From positions 2,526,947-2,590,946 of the forward strand of contig JAMWFC010000049.1 in the NCBI GenBank assembly GCA_027475525.1: a DNA stretch of 64,000 nucleotides, read 5' to 3'. The translations under genes were made by a program, and so were the position numbers. Of this stretch, positions 12,027-22,785 are shown piece by piece. Position 1 is the first letter of the stretch. Each line of letters begins with the position of its first letter. Origin of the DNA: Macrolepiota albuminosa. Taxonomy: Eukaryota > Basidiomycota > Agaricomycetes > Agaricales > Agaricaceae. Below the pieces are notes generated by a model. That model was not told the DNA's origin. It searched no databases and saw only the letters and a program-made list of their open reading frames with translations.

Positions 12027-13115
12027 TGAATTTTACCAATGCTGCCGTCCTTTCTTCGAGTCAACTCAAGCGCAACCGGCCACCACAAGGACCGCCATTG
12101 CCTAAAGTCTCGAGTGATATTGTCCTTCAGGTCTTTACTCATGTTTCTCTACGGAGGACTGGCGGATCCGCTGAGGATGACAACGAGCGGCTCATCCATT
12201 TGGGACATTTGGTGCTCGATGCTGCAGTGACCAACATTCTCTTCAACAAGCGACCCTTCCGCACCACACAGGAAATAATAGTAAGCCTCTAGGATGTTTG
12301 GTTTTTCCCCAGCTGACCTCCACGATACACAGTCGGAACGGGAAGCAGCGCTCTCTGATGCTCACCTTAATAAGTGGGTAACGATGTATAACCTGCGGCA
12401 GAAGCTTCGCTGTCATCCCGACGTCTTTCAATCCCTCAGTGAATTCAAGGTGAATCTCACTTTTATGCAATCCTACGGTTCCCATAATCCTCTTGTAGGA
12501 GACGCGCTCCATCTTCTGCGCTTATGTAGGTGGAGTATATGCAGAGAATGGGATGGAAACGGTCCAAGAATGGATTAGTCATCTCTTGATAGGACAAGAT
12601 GGCTTACCCTCAGGCTCGCGATCATTCGGGCAAGAGCACAGACACATTGAGCCGCCTCCAAAGAAGGTGAAAAGCGAACAACCCCCTCCTTATCTCTCGA
12701 CACCGATATTCTTTGCATCTCAGCCTCCTCCATCACCGTCCATGGATAGGCAGAGGCATCTGCCGCCCCATATGCAACCATTCCAACAACCTTTGCAGCA
12801 TGTGTCGCCACCGATGCCTCTGTTGAATCCCTTGGCCCCTGCCCAACCTCATCTTCCTTTCCTGCCATTATTCAACCAAACTGCAGCTCAGTGACGTGTG
12901 GTGGAGATGAGTTTGATGGACCACATGCAAGTCGGTGGACCGTCCGATGTATAGGTATGTGAAGTGTTTTCATTTCCTATGTGATTTCGGTGCGACGTCT
13001 GGGTTGTTGTCATACAGTCAATGGGTTTCAGAAAGGGATGGGTACAGGACCTAGCAAACAAACAGCAAAAGAAGAGGCAGCTAGACAAGCATGCTATGCA
13101 ATGGGATGGACCTAA
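12026..13115 (+). pseudogene. RNase III-like protein with C-terminal double-stranded RNA-binding motif, lightly disrupted (copy A)
   Basis: Four exons join in frame: 12026-12280, 12333-12449, 12499-12954 and 13018-13115. The introns are 52, 49 and 63 nt (GTAAGC, GTGAAT, GTATGT). The first half follows a fungal RNase III fold: VLQVFTHVSLRR, NERLIHLGHLVLDAA, then RSIFCAYVGGVYAENG and VQEWISHLL. The canonical NERLEFLGD acidic signature is altered, so catalysis is doubtful. A proline-rich linker with a basic KKVKSE stretch leads to a dsRBD-like end: SRWTVRCIVNGFQKGMGTG and KQTAKEEAARQACYAMGW. TGA at 12892-12894 and a frame change before 12930 separate linker and dsRBD. The start ATG is 37 bases from the inferred Helitron 5' end. 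Confidence 0.7.
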
Positions 13116-13508
13116 GTTGTGTCTCTACTTATTTCTAATGTATGTTTCTAAGTCATCAAGTAATAAAGTTTCACTTGGGAAACAGAGCTGGATTCGCAGT
13201 CAGTCTCATACTATACCCATTATCAATAACGTCTGCGTATATGTAGCTAGTACATGACAGAAAGACTAGTAAGTCGATACAGCATAAGATTGAAAATTAC
13301 ACAAATGAGATAATTTACATTATAGCAAGAGCTGGAAGTGATTTATTAGACGATTGTTTACAATGTTTATGACATGATTAGATATTGAGGTTTTATTTCA
13401 GAAGCCATGGAGGGGAAGTTTGAAACAAACATATACCTGACTATCTGGAGCCAAAAAACTGGGTCCAAAATTTTGGAGGAAATGATAATGAGTTGCTCAT
13501 TCTGAAGT
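13116..13508. other. Intergenic, no feature recognised
   Basis: AT-rich sequence between two convergent genes (RNase III-like + and deaminase-like -). An AATAAA at about 13,163 could serve polyadenylation of the plus-strand gene. Nothing else was seen. Confidence 0.4.
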
Positions 13509-15140
13509 TCAGGAAAATAAAACTAACCGACTCTTGTGGCATTGACTTCCCGGGTAGTTGATCTTCTTCCTACGTTGCACCAGCTCCCTAAATTTGGTGT
13601 CAAGCTCGTTACCATCCGTCGCGAACATAAAGAAGTTTCTACTCTCCACCGTCCTGTGAATTTGCCTACTTTTTGACGCTGTAGCTGTGGTCTTGACCTT
13701 GAAAACCCCGGCAGTCATTAGCTGCGATCCGACTGCCTGATACCACTCGTCGCACTTTCAAATAATCAACTATTGTCACTGTCCGAAGCGTGTCACGAGT
13801 TTCTGAGCCTCCTCCAGATGCAATCTGACGAGTAAGCGTCCATAGCAACCGACCATTCATCGTTAAGAGATGCTTCGATTGCGTCTGTGATGCCTTGGTG
13901 AACGTGCGAGATTATCATCTGGTACCTTTCAGCATCCATATAAGGTGCAACAACCTCCGCACTAGGGAGTAAACAATCATATCGTGGTCGGCCATTGTTA
14001 CGTCCTATTGTCCATTTCATCTTGAGGACACGATTGAACTCATTGATCCATAGAGTGCATGCGAAGCAGCTTCTTTGCCCGCATCCTATAAGAAGAGCCT
14101 CGTCATGTTGGTTTCGCAGGTTCGGAAAGGTGTCCATCAAAGTAAAGGATGAGGCGAATTTCAGCATGCATGCATGGAACAAAAGTTATTGGGTCATCTT
14201 CTCCATTCCAACCGGGATACACCCCGCCCATATTTCTCAACAGGTAAGGCATGTAGAAATCCACTACGGTCTCGCCTCCCTGAAAAACAGCTTCCAGATG
14301 CCTTTCCCCAACACCTGCTGTAGCCAGCATGCGGGGAACGCCACTCGACTCCACAGTTACCCACTTTACGTGTGTGTCCCGACCGTACCTCTGCCAGACC
14401 TTGATAGGGCGGCTGACACGCAGGTAATCCGTAATTTTCTTGAGTTCACGCCCTAGGCGAGTAAGACACTTCTGACGCTCCACCAATGGAAAGAAGTCGG
14501 AGTGTAGTAATGTGGAGGCAGCATAAAGCAGCCCGGCAAACGAGCTATGGGACTCTGGTTTGTCACTGAATACAAGATTGTTGTCAAGCTGGTCCTTGCA
14601 AAACGTAAGCGAATGGAGCAAGATTTGTTTAAAGGAAGGTGTATCAAGCTGATTCTCAGTCCGAATGATCTGAATGAACTTCCTATACCAGGGACCAGAG
14701 AATTCCGTATCTGTGGGTTCGTACTCTCTGGCTGCTTTAAAGAGGTAGTGGCCGAACAGATTATAGATATAACGAAGCTTTCGAATCCGTTTATTGACCT
14801 TGTTGCAACTGCGACGGGCGAGGAAGGGAAGAAGATCTTCGAACCCATCGGCATTGGCAAGTTCGCGAAAGAAGATAGTAGATTCAACTTCATATGAAGG
14901 ATCTGATAAGCCGCTTTTGGCTAAAAATAATACCGAGTCCTGCGGCAGGTAGAAAGCAGCGACAGCACCATCCCGATCGTCTGTTGTCAGACAAAGGGAG
15001 ATGGTGTGAGAAAGGGCAAGACGCTGGAAGGCTTCTCTACATATCTCAAGTGGGAAAGGTTTCGGAGAATAACGCAGCTTTTGTAGAAACCACGAGTCTT
15101 CCGCAATCTTGAGTTGGACTTCTGCTTGGCTACAAGACAT
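13509..15140 (-). pseudogene. Putative OTT_1508-like nucleic-acid deaminase, frameshifted (copy A)
   Basis: An ATG at 15140 opens a 345-codon frame to 14103. It ends in the zinc-ligand motif CMHAEIRLIL (about 14160), the HAE of the cytidine deaminase fold. The second half of the zinc site, IGCGQRSCFAC (about 14080), and WINEFN, KWTIG continue in another frame to about 13793. A one-base indel therefore lies near 14103-14130. Further C-terminal coding follows (GVFKVKTTATASKSRQ, MFATDGNELDTKF) to 13509, possibly through one more intron. The arrangement fits the OTT_1508-like deaminase family, abundant in mushroom genomes and of unknown substrate. The family assignment is from memory. A related C-terminal fragment lies at 54150-54345. 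Confidence 0.6.
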
Positions 15141-15418
15141 GGTTCGAGGCTGGTCGTGTACGATGACGATAAAATTTGAGAGAGAGAGGGTTACATAATC
15201 AAACTCCGATAGTCTCGCATTGATCCGGACACCGCTCTCTGAGCGTTGTGGTAGCTGGGACTACGTGCAGCTGCCGGCTAGTACCAGTGAGAAATAAGGC
15301 AGGACGGTAACCGGATCTGTTCACCATTTCCTTTTTCATACTCTCAATACATGTTTTACTTAATGCTTACACCTGAGACATTATCTCTTTCTTTCGTCCA
15401 AATAATTTTCTTGACATA
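15141..15418. other. Divergent intergenic region
   Basis: Separates the deaminase-like gene (-) from the DIRS-like ORF1 (+). It should hold the left end of the DIRS-like element, but no terminal repeat was identified. Confidence 0.35.
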
Positions 15419-16843
15419 ATGGCGCCTCATCTCATCAACGCCGGAGTGCCTGGTCCTCTTCCAGATGAGTTTGATTTCATGAGCTGAATTGGCATCCCGA
15501 TCGCTATCGAGAGCAGTGACCTCTCTCTCAGAACTCATATCGCCCAAAATAGAGAAATTGAGGATTTCAACGATGCCAGTATTGTTCAGACCGTTAAGGC
15601 ACGCGATATGCCCGCGCCACGCCCCGATGACATGGACATCGGGCCAAAACTCAAAGTGCCCCTCTTGTACACTGAAGAAGAAGTAATGTCTTTGGCCAGG
15701 AGCCCAGAGTATTGCCAGATTGTAGGGCCCTTGCACCTTCACTTATGGCCGAGATCGTCGCCATCCAAGCTGTTTCGAAGGACTCTCAGTCGGAGATGAT
15801 GCGCCAGTCCAAGGAGATTGAGCAGCAGGAAGACAGTCAAGTCAGGAGAAAGTGGCTCAATACTATGAGCATGACAAATGCTAGAGACAGTGCATTGGAT
15901 CAGAACATCTGTGTTTCCATTCCAACTATCTATCTGGTCAATATAGCTAATCGTATGATGCCTCCTTTGAACTTTTTTACCAATCAGAACATCGACCTTG
16001 TCAACACTAGCTGCCCCATTGTCTTCACCAGAACCTGCCGTCCCTACGCTGTTGATGACGCTCCCACTGAAAAGGTGCTTGTCCTTGACTTGCTGAAGAT
16101 GATCCAAGTTTGGGGAAATGATGATGAACCCTCTGCTTTAACACCTTTCCTATGGCTCGAGGCTTCTAAGAATCTGCTCCAGGCTCTCAAGCAGATATCA
16201 CAGCCCCCTTCTGAACCCTATCCTACATCCGGCCCCCCTTCACCAACTGCGACAAATTATGCCATTGAATTCGAGAAACACCGCAACTTCTTTAAGCAGC
16301 TCAAGGACTTTGAAAAGGGGTTTCCCATTTGGTATAACTTTGAGAGAGAAGCTTGTCATGACATGCTGTTGCAAGATGTAGTTTTCTCCTGGAGTAGGTA
16401 TGCTTCATGGATGGACAATATCATTGAGTCACATAGGGCAGCCACTCAAACCCTGAGCAACTTATCTCAATTATCCTCGACTACTCCTTCTCCATCAAAG
16501 ATCTCTCGCTTCTCCCAGAACTCAGATGTTGGGAGCTCTCGTTCAAGCAAATCCTTTTGGGACAGCATTCCTGCATGCCTGGGCATGCAGCAAACCACAC
16601 CGTTTCTCAGACCATCCTAATGACTCAACCACTTTTGAGGATGGAAAACTCCTCTTCACTCAGTTCAATGGACAGCAACTTGTCACATCAAAACCTTGGA
16701 AAGGAGCACCGTCAAGACGTGTATGCATATACTGAAATCTCAACCGCAGCTGTGACAACCGTCACTGGGCAGAGCAGATACATGCCTGTAGTCTCTATGG
16801 TGGAAGTCACGCAGCCCTCTCACGTGATCCCTCTTGCTCCTGA
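15419..16843 (+). pseudogene. DIRS-like ORF1, gag-like with zinc-finger motif (copy A)
   Basis: Starts at ATG 15419. TGA at 15485-15487 falls inside the frame, and a frame change near 15725-15745 moves reading to the frame that runs to 16620. A further shift near 16530 leads to a Cys/His region at about 16710-16840: VCIYxNLNRSCDNR, then HACSLYGGSH. This resembles the C-x-x-F-N...C...HxCSxC-G finger at the end of fungal DIRS ORF1 proteins, with one Cys apparently replaced by Tyr. The middle is Gln/Ser-rich. It should bind element RNA or assemble particles, but is not translatable intact. Confidence 0.6.
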
Positions 16844-16859
16844 ATCACAGATGGGAAAT

Positions 16860-18998
16860 TCCGCCTTTGATTTGTCAAACCCCTTATCTCATGAACCTCT
16901 ACATTATAAGAGCTTCTATGATGTTGTTCACTTCCGTCCACGCTTGTCTTTCTGTTCCATCCTTGATGACTCTATCTTTTCCCTTAATGTTCATCCTTAT
17001 AACGCCAATGCCTTTGATACTCTACTCAAAAAAACACAATCTAGTCTCGAGCTATCTGTTTCTTGTGCGTAATTTGATTCACGGTTTTCCTCTTGGACCT
17101 CTCCCTGTCCTCAATTCATCTGTTGTTATGAAAAACCACCCTTCTGTTTCCAAATTTCCAGAAGTGGTCAAGGAATATTTGAAAACCGAACTCAAGTGTA
17201 GCAGAATGTCAGGGCCTTATCCTTTGTCTGTTGTTGAACGAATCCTCTGAGGTCCTGTGTTTGTATCTCCATTTATTGTTGTGGAACAAGACCAAGGCCC
17301 CAATAAACCAACAAAATTTCGTGTTTGCCGTAATCTCTCCAAAGATGACCCTATCTTGGGTGCACCTTCTGTGAACAGTTTAATACCTAAGGATGACTTT
17401 CCGACCTGATTTGACATGGCATTTAAAGTTGCTGAACAGGTGAGTAATCCAACCTTTATTCAATCTTATATTGCATATCCTATTAAATCTTGTCTCCCAT
17501 ATTTCCATGTTCCACCCATATATCCTAAATCCAAATTCCATATTCCAGATCATTTATCTGATCTCTTATTCTCTACATCCACATCTCACATCCCATTTCC
17601 ACATCACATATCTCACATCCCATTTCCCACTTCCCATATCTTATTTGTCCATTTTCCACATATTACATTTCGTATATCACATTGACTCTTCATATCTGAC
17701 ATTTCTGTTGATTCACTTTTCTCAAATATTTCTCCAGGTTTCTAAAGCACCCGCTGGATTGCAGGGTATTGCTTTTGACATAAAATCTTTTCATCGCACT
17801 TGTCCTGTTCTTCCTGACCACAAACCTTTTCTTGTGGTTGGATTTGAAAATGGATTTTTCATTGATCATGTCCATCCTTTTGGAGTTACCCCTGCTAGCA
17901 GTAATTCAGGTCAGATTGCTAATGCTCTAGTAGACATTTGGCAAGCCGAAGTTTCATCCTCAGCTTTATTTTTCAAGTTTGAGAATGACATTAACTGTAT
18001 CAGATTTCCATCTTCTCATGGTTTACTTTGTGAAGGGAGATTTTCTTATGATTTTGATTGTGACTCTATCATGGACTGTGTTTCATGCCTCAATGTCCCA
18101 TGGCACCCTGATAAAACTGGGAAATCTTTTGAATTTTCCTTTACTTTTATAGGTTTTTTATGAAATCTCACTCTCCGACAAGTGTCTCTCCCTGAACAGA
18201 AACGTCTCAAATATCTAGACCATGTCTCTTCCATGTTGGATAAACACATTTCCTATCATGCAGCTTTTAGGTTGCGTGACATCCAATCGCTCCACGGCAC
18301 CCTAGTTCATGTCTCCTTTGTTGTCCCTGAAGGTTCCTCTCGTTTGCCAGTATTTTCAAATTTTATTTGTGGTGACTTTCTATCATTATTTTCAAATCGT
18401 TTCCCTTATCAATAACTTTAGGCTACAATTCTAACCCGTTTACTGCCACCATTTATCGGATTCCTTTGTCAAAACTCTTCAATGGTGGAAATCCATTCTA
18501 TCAAATCCTTTGCATTTCTGCCAGCTCCATCCTATTAAAGAAATATCTGATCCACACATCTTTGTCAATGCTTCCACGTCTTGGGGCATAGGAATCATCA
18601 TTGGTGAAAAGTGGCATGCCTTTGCTTTATGACCAGACTGGAAGCAGCCTGGTAAAGACATCTGTTGGCTTGAAGCTATCACTCTTGAGTTAATGTTTTA
18701 TTTTCTTCGACAATTAAGTTTTCGGGATTGTCATCTCCTCATACATTCTGACAACTCAGGTGCCATTGGTGCCTATACCAAAGGTCGAAGTCCCTCTGTT
18801 CCCATCAATCTTTGTGTTTGTCATACATTCTCCATCCTATCAGAATGCCTTATTAAACCCTCATTCATCTACATTGCCTCTGAAGACAATCCTGCAGATC
18901 CAATCTCGTATGGAGAACCTGGATCTATCTCTGCTTACTTGCACTGGGAATTTAAACTTCCCGATGATTTACATTCCATCTTTAATATCCATGAATAG
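16860..18998 (+). pseudogene. DIRS-like reverse transcriptase and RNase H region (copy A)
   Basis: RT fingers and palm are recognisable. They include SRMSGPYPLSVVERIL and TKFRVCRNLSKDD. After a 298-nt intron come GIAFDIKSFHRTCPVLPDHK, GFFIDHVHPFG and the active-site strand FENDINCIRFP (about 17979). The catalytic pair is ND where ED-D is expected. A thumb-like KRLKYLDHVSSMLDK and SLHGTLVHVSFVVP follow. RNase H-like sequence has NASTSWGIGI, WLEAITLEL and LIHSDNSGAIGAY, ending SEDNPADPIS at 18.9 kb. TGA codons at 17248, 17407 and 18630, another near 18162, and a shift near 18415-18530 disrupt it. Confidence 0.75.
17440..17737 (+). repeat. 298-nt intron made of C/T-rich tandem near-repeats (copy A)
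   Basis: Bounded by CAG|GTGAGT and CTCCAG|GTT, and splicing keeps the RT frame. The middle (about 17520-17690) is built from variants of CACATCCCATTTCC and CATATCTCACATCC. It is about six times longer than the other introns in the window, and repeat growth within it is the likely cause. Confidence 0.65.
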
Positions 18999-19035
18999 CT
19001 GACATACTCATTGTCAGGTAGTCTGCCATTCTACC

Positions 19036-20138
19036 TTGCATTCTCCTGCTCCACGCACAGGAAAATTGCTAAATTCTTCTCCTATCACTTCTCCTTCCCG
19101 ATATCAGACCAAACCTCAAACACATTGTCAAATTGCTGGCCCTACCATCTCTTCAAATCTTGGCTCTACATCCACTTACCCTGAGTCATGGCTCAATGCT
19201 ACAAAACATCTTTGTCTTGTCAAACTCTGGAAACCCCTTCCCCAAAATACTTACAATCCTTCTCCTTTCCGACCCTGGGTATCAGCTGACAAACAAATCC
19301 TCCTCTGGACAACCCCTCACCCTAAAAACTTGGAGACCGAGATGAATGAAACATTACCCATTTGTCTGCACACCAAGGTTTTCAAAAACCTCCTTGATTC
19401 TGTTTCTCAATCAACTCGTGAATCCTATGGTGCTGGTCTCTTACATTTTACCCAATTTTGTGATCGCTATCATATTTCAGAATCACTTCGCATGCCAGCC
19501 TCACCCACACTCTTATCAGCTTTCATGTCTGACTCCATCGGCACTGTCACAGGGGAATGCATTAGAAATTGGATGAGCGGCCTCCGTCTTTGGCATGAAT
19601 TTAACCGAGCAGAATGGTTCGGACATGATTCTTGGTGCCATGCCATGCTCTCCTCTGCTGACAAAGCTGGTGAAATTCTGAAAAAACCACCCCGGCACCC
19701 AATAACCAAAAATCATCTTTTTGTGCTCTCACAGAAAATCAATATCCTCTCTCCTAAAGGTGCAGCGGTTTGGGCGGCTGCTCTTTCAGCCTTTTAGGGT
19801 TGCCGTTGTCTAGGCAAAATTCTTGTCACCACTTACTCAAAATTTTCTACAACAATGAACATCTCACGCAACTGTTCGATGTTTTTTTCGATGGTTAATA
19901 ACCGTCGCGTTATCTCTTTCCACATTCCCTGGTCCAAAACAACTCGTTCAAAAGGAGCAGATTGTATTCTGACCGCGACAAACGATTTTTTCTGCCCTGT
20001 GGCTGCCCTTCTCTGCCATCTGTCAATCAATAGGTTTGCTAACGACGACAGCAACACACCACTTTTCACTTTTTATGGACCCAACGACTCAAAAAACTTC
20101 CTTCTGAAGGACGACTTCTTGCACACTTGCACTGACTT
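19036..20138 (+). pseudogene. DIRS-like tyrosine recombinase, N-terminal and central part (copy A)
   Basis: An N-terminal SAM-like segment (SQSTRESYGAGLLHFTQFCD, about 19405) and NWMSGLRLWHEFN precede the catalytic core. The core's first arginine region reads GCRRLGKILV just after TAG at 19795-19797. RVISFHIPWSKTTRSKGAD and CPVAALLCHLS follow. The frame runs to FLHTCTD at about 20135 and then leaves the family because the unclassified element begins. The HxxR, (H/W) and Tyr parts are missing here. Confidence 0.75.
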
Positions 20139-20363
20139 GCTTGTATGGGCCGTTGCTAGCACGGCGTGACCGAGATCTACCTGCCGAATTTGATTGAAAC
20201 GTTGACGAGACCGAGGCCTACAGCATAGGGTGTTGAATATGTGACGTGGCAGTGTCAATGTGACCACGTTAGTGTGACTTGCCAGTGCGGCGCGACATGG
20301 TAGCGCAGAAGGGAGAAATACCGGCAACGTTTGTATAATATTCAATGTTCGAATCGTATATAA
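20139..20363 (-). mobile_element. End fragment of the unclassified element, before the gap
   Basis: This segment is the reverse complement of 23203-23428 with a few substitutions, and is identical to 47552-47776. If the gap is real and short, the element in copy A would have inverted ends of about 225 bp. If the join is wrong, copy A simply continues as copy B does. Confidence 0.6.
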
Positions 20364-20463
20364 NNNNNNNNNNNNNNNNNNNNNNNNNNNNNNNNNNNNN
20401 NNNNNNNNNNNNNNNNNNNNNNNNNNNNNNNNNNNNNNNNNNNNNNNNNNNNNNNNNNNNNNN
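20364..20463. other. Assembly gap, 100 N
   Basis: Exactly 100 N, the usual placeholder for unknown length. It separates copy A from the unclassified element, so adjacency across it is not shown by sequence. Confidence 0.99.
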
Positions 20464-20637
20464 TGGGATGACCTACGATACACGAAATTGATAAACCAAC
20501 CAATATGTTGAGTTATCATTAAAATATATATAGTCAGCGCAAACTCACTACTTTACACGACAAATGTACGCTGTCGATGTGTCCTCTCAATATGTATTCA
20601 TATACATTTACACTTGTTATTCTACTCGTATAACATC

Positions 20638-21188
20638 ATGTCCGCACTTCCCATCGCTAGTATTCAGTGTTGGCGACCCCGCACTTCCGCTACGTCATCG
20701 AGCGGCAGATGGATGAGGGAGATAGCGGACGTTGCGTTGTCTACAGTATCCAGTCGGTACTTCGATGTATTGACACGGGCGAACGTTACCGATCTGGTGT
20801 TCTGGTGAGTTTTTACGTACGTTTTAGCGTGTATAGGCAGTTTTCTAATGTTGGCTTTATATATTACTACTAGCTCTTATGCTCATAGAGACCGTAACGC
20901 GTGACATCTCACGTTAAAGGGATTCGACTGAGAAAGTCGTCTCATCGCGGCTTTTCATTTATACCCGAGCGACGATGAGCAACAATTGGACGAAGCATAC
21001 ACTTATTCGTATTCCAGAGCATCGTGTAGCTGGACAGCTCGGGGCATAACAGTAACACACATCGTTCTGACTAGCGTAACTCATTGTCACATTTTCAACA
21101 CATCTTCGAGAGAAATAGTGAGTATTCCGTCTTCCGGTATTTCATAGTCTCATTTTGTTAGTGCGGGCACATTACAGACCTCACATGA
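20638..21188 (+). pseudogene. Unknown gene family, member 1 (broken)
   Basis: Three exons: 20638-20804, 20874-21117 and 21162-21188. The introns are GTGAGT...TAG (69 nt, phase 2) and GTGAGT...TTAG (44 nt, phase 0). The product would be about 145 residues. Exon 1 has WRPRTSATSSSGRWMRE and YFDVL...LVF. Exon 2 has SYAHRDRNA, HLTLKGFD, LIAAFHLYPSDDE, LDEAYTY and VTHIVLTSVT. Two in-frame TGA codons in exon 2 (after DRNA and after KGFD) occur where member 2 has CGA and CAA. The family was not recognised. The same exon structure is seen in the members at 49821-50217 and 50548-51100. Confidence 0.6.
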
Positions 21189-22228
21189 GCGGAACGTATG
21201 TATTACATATGTATCTTCTATGTGAGTAAGTTTAATTCTAACGCTTACCGTGCCTTATAAGTTTCACAGATAATTTAATTGTATTATCAACGCGCTGTGT
21301 TTCACGGTTTATTGCAGTAAACACACACCGTATTCGTCTATCTACGTACATGTATATATATCGTATTTAAACTTAGGAATATGTAACATAACGATAAATA
21401 CTATACGTAAATAATTAAGTAATTTAATAATTATTTGATAATTAATAATTAATAATTAATTAACAATTAATAATTAATTAACCCAGAACCAAATGCGGGT
21501 AAAGTCGTCATATAGTTGAATGGCTCTACGTGTCTCTTAGGACTAGGCGAAACCGAAAGGCCATGTTTCGTTATTCTGCTATATATCAATGAATCGAAGT
21601 TGCCGTTTCTGTTCGTTGCCCCTCCAACATCATTCCACAAGTTAGTCTCTACTAGGTGTTGGCGAAATATGACGATAAAGCAATCTAAACGCGGCCAGGG
21701 ATGCAATAGTCTGCCTGCCTTCCTTTGCCAACAGATAGTCCCTCACCAAACAATCTACACGTCTCAGGCAGTACCTTTGTTCGTCCGCGCATAAACCTTG
21801 GGTATAGCCAGGACCGTTATCTTGGTATTAACTATATGCCAGAGCTTGTAGAGGTCGCTGCTTCGCATTATCCCAACCATACCGTCGGCGTTGGTACTCA
21901 TACTGATGAAGATTCATCTTACAACATTGCGTTCGAGTAGCTCCAGGCAACAGCCGAATATGTGTCATAATGGTTGGTCGTTAGTGAATGCGCTACAAGT
22001 CGTGCACGCTGTGATTAAACGCCTGAAGCGATATCAGTATGTGTATGTATACCGCAGCATGGCCACTCATCGGAACCTTTTTTTTTTATTTTTTTATTTT
22101 TATTTTTATTTTGTATGTTTCTTTTTATGTTTCGGTCTCTTTTGTTTTCTTTTCCATATGTTTCTTTTTATGTTTTCTTTTTATTTATTATTTGTTTCTT
22201 TATTTATTTTTATATTTGTGATTCAGAT
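21189..22228 (+). other. Element interior: conserved middle segment and T-rich tract
   Basis: From 21480 to 21960 the sequence is conserved with 48700-49130 (inverted). Two overlapping frames stay largely open in both copies, for example FVAPPTSFHKL and STFVRPRINLGYSQ, so coding status cannot be decided by eye. From 22078 to 22230 it is a T-rich low-complexity tract that copy 2 lacks. Confidence 0.4.
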
Positions 22229-22230
22229 AA

Positions 22231-22262
<32 letters not shown>
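22229..22262. repeat. TTA/ATT microsatellite
   Basis: About ten ATT repeats, much shorter in the inverted copy (48649-48664). It lies just upstream of the paired direct repeats. Confidence 0.9.
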
Positions 22263-22264
<2 letters not shown>

Positions 22265-22284
22265 ATCATTATTATAACGTTTTT

Positions 22285-22480
22285 AGGTCGTACAGCAAAG
22301 CCTTCGCCCGCGTGTGGACGCTCCAAGGACGACGAAGGGGCAAGCGTTCATTTGAAGCTTGTAATAAATTGGTACGTCGGACTTATCGATTGTACTTCGA
22401 ACTATTTTATTTCAATTTTAGGATGAGCAGCAAAGCCTCTAGCTGCGTGCGGACGCTCCAAAGACGACGTGGGGTTTAAC
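22285..22480. repeat. Pair of imperfect direct repeats around GCAAAGCCT...GGACGCTCCAA
   Basis: Two units of about 45 bp share GCAAAGCCT, GTG(T/C)GGACGCTCCAA and GACGACG, separated by about 90 bp. The same pair is in copy 2 (48420-48640, inverted), so the duplication is older than the two element copies. Confidence 0.7.
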
Positions 22481-22785
22481 GTTGGCTGTTTAAAGCCAGC
22501 AGGAGCCATGCTTATGCATATATGTTACTATCACACGTGTATTCGACGCGTCACGGTGTCCTGGACATTGCTCAACCTGAGCGCTGCTTTGAATGTCCAT
22601 TCCCATCTTATAACATCCATGACTTGCTTGTCAAGTTCCGAACAATCATCCTACGTGGTTTCCTGACCTATCGACGGCGATTCGTCGTATAAAATCGGAA
22701 AAAGGGAAAGCAGAAGGACCAGTGTGGTTCAAGGCATCAAGTACGTAGTTTTTGCCCCTTTTTTTTGGCTCTGTTAAACTCACAG

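Larger units (their letters stand above)
15419..20138 (+). mobile_element. DIRS-like (tyrosine-recombinase) retroelement, truncated (copy A)
   Basis: The order gag-like ORF1, RT/RNase H, tyrosine recombinase is that of DIRS-like retroelements, which integrate with a recombinase rather than a DDE integrase. All parts carry stops. The recombinase stops abruptly about 20.14 kb where the unclassified element begins. Its missing C-terminal part is found only at 53500-53777. Confidence 0.75.
1..20363. repeat. Copy A of a 20.4-kb direct duplication
   Basis: Every stretch compared matches 27414-47776 at a constant offset of 27413 bases, including all open frames and their disruptions. The right edge stops at an N gap, about 30 bases before the point where copy B enters A-rich sequence. 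The left edge is the window start, so the true left boundary is unknown. No divergence was seen, so this is either a very recent duplication or a redundant or allelic contig. Confidence 0.95.

Noticed and set aside
12575..12868. Minus-strand 97-codon frame
   Set aside because: Shadow of the proline-rich linker of the RNase III-like gene, whose exons are supported by splice sites.
14453..14897. Open frames on both other frames within the deaminase-like gene
   Set aside because: They overlap the well-supported 345-codon frame and show no recognisable motifs.
20073..20519. Open frame reading through the N gap
   Set aside because: The frame depends on unknown bases and is antisense to the recombinase end.
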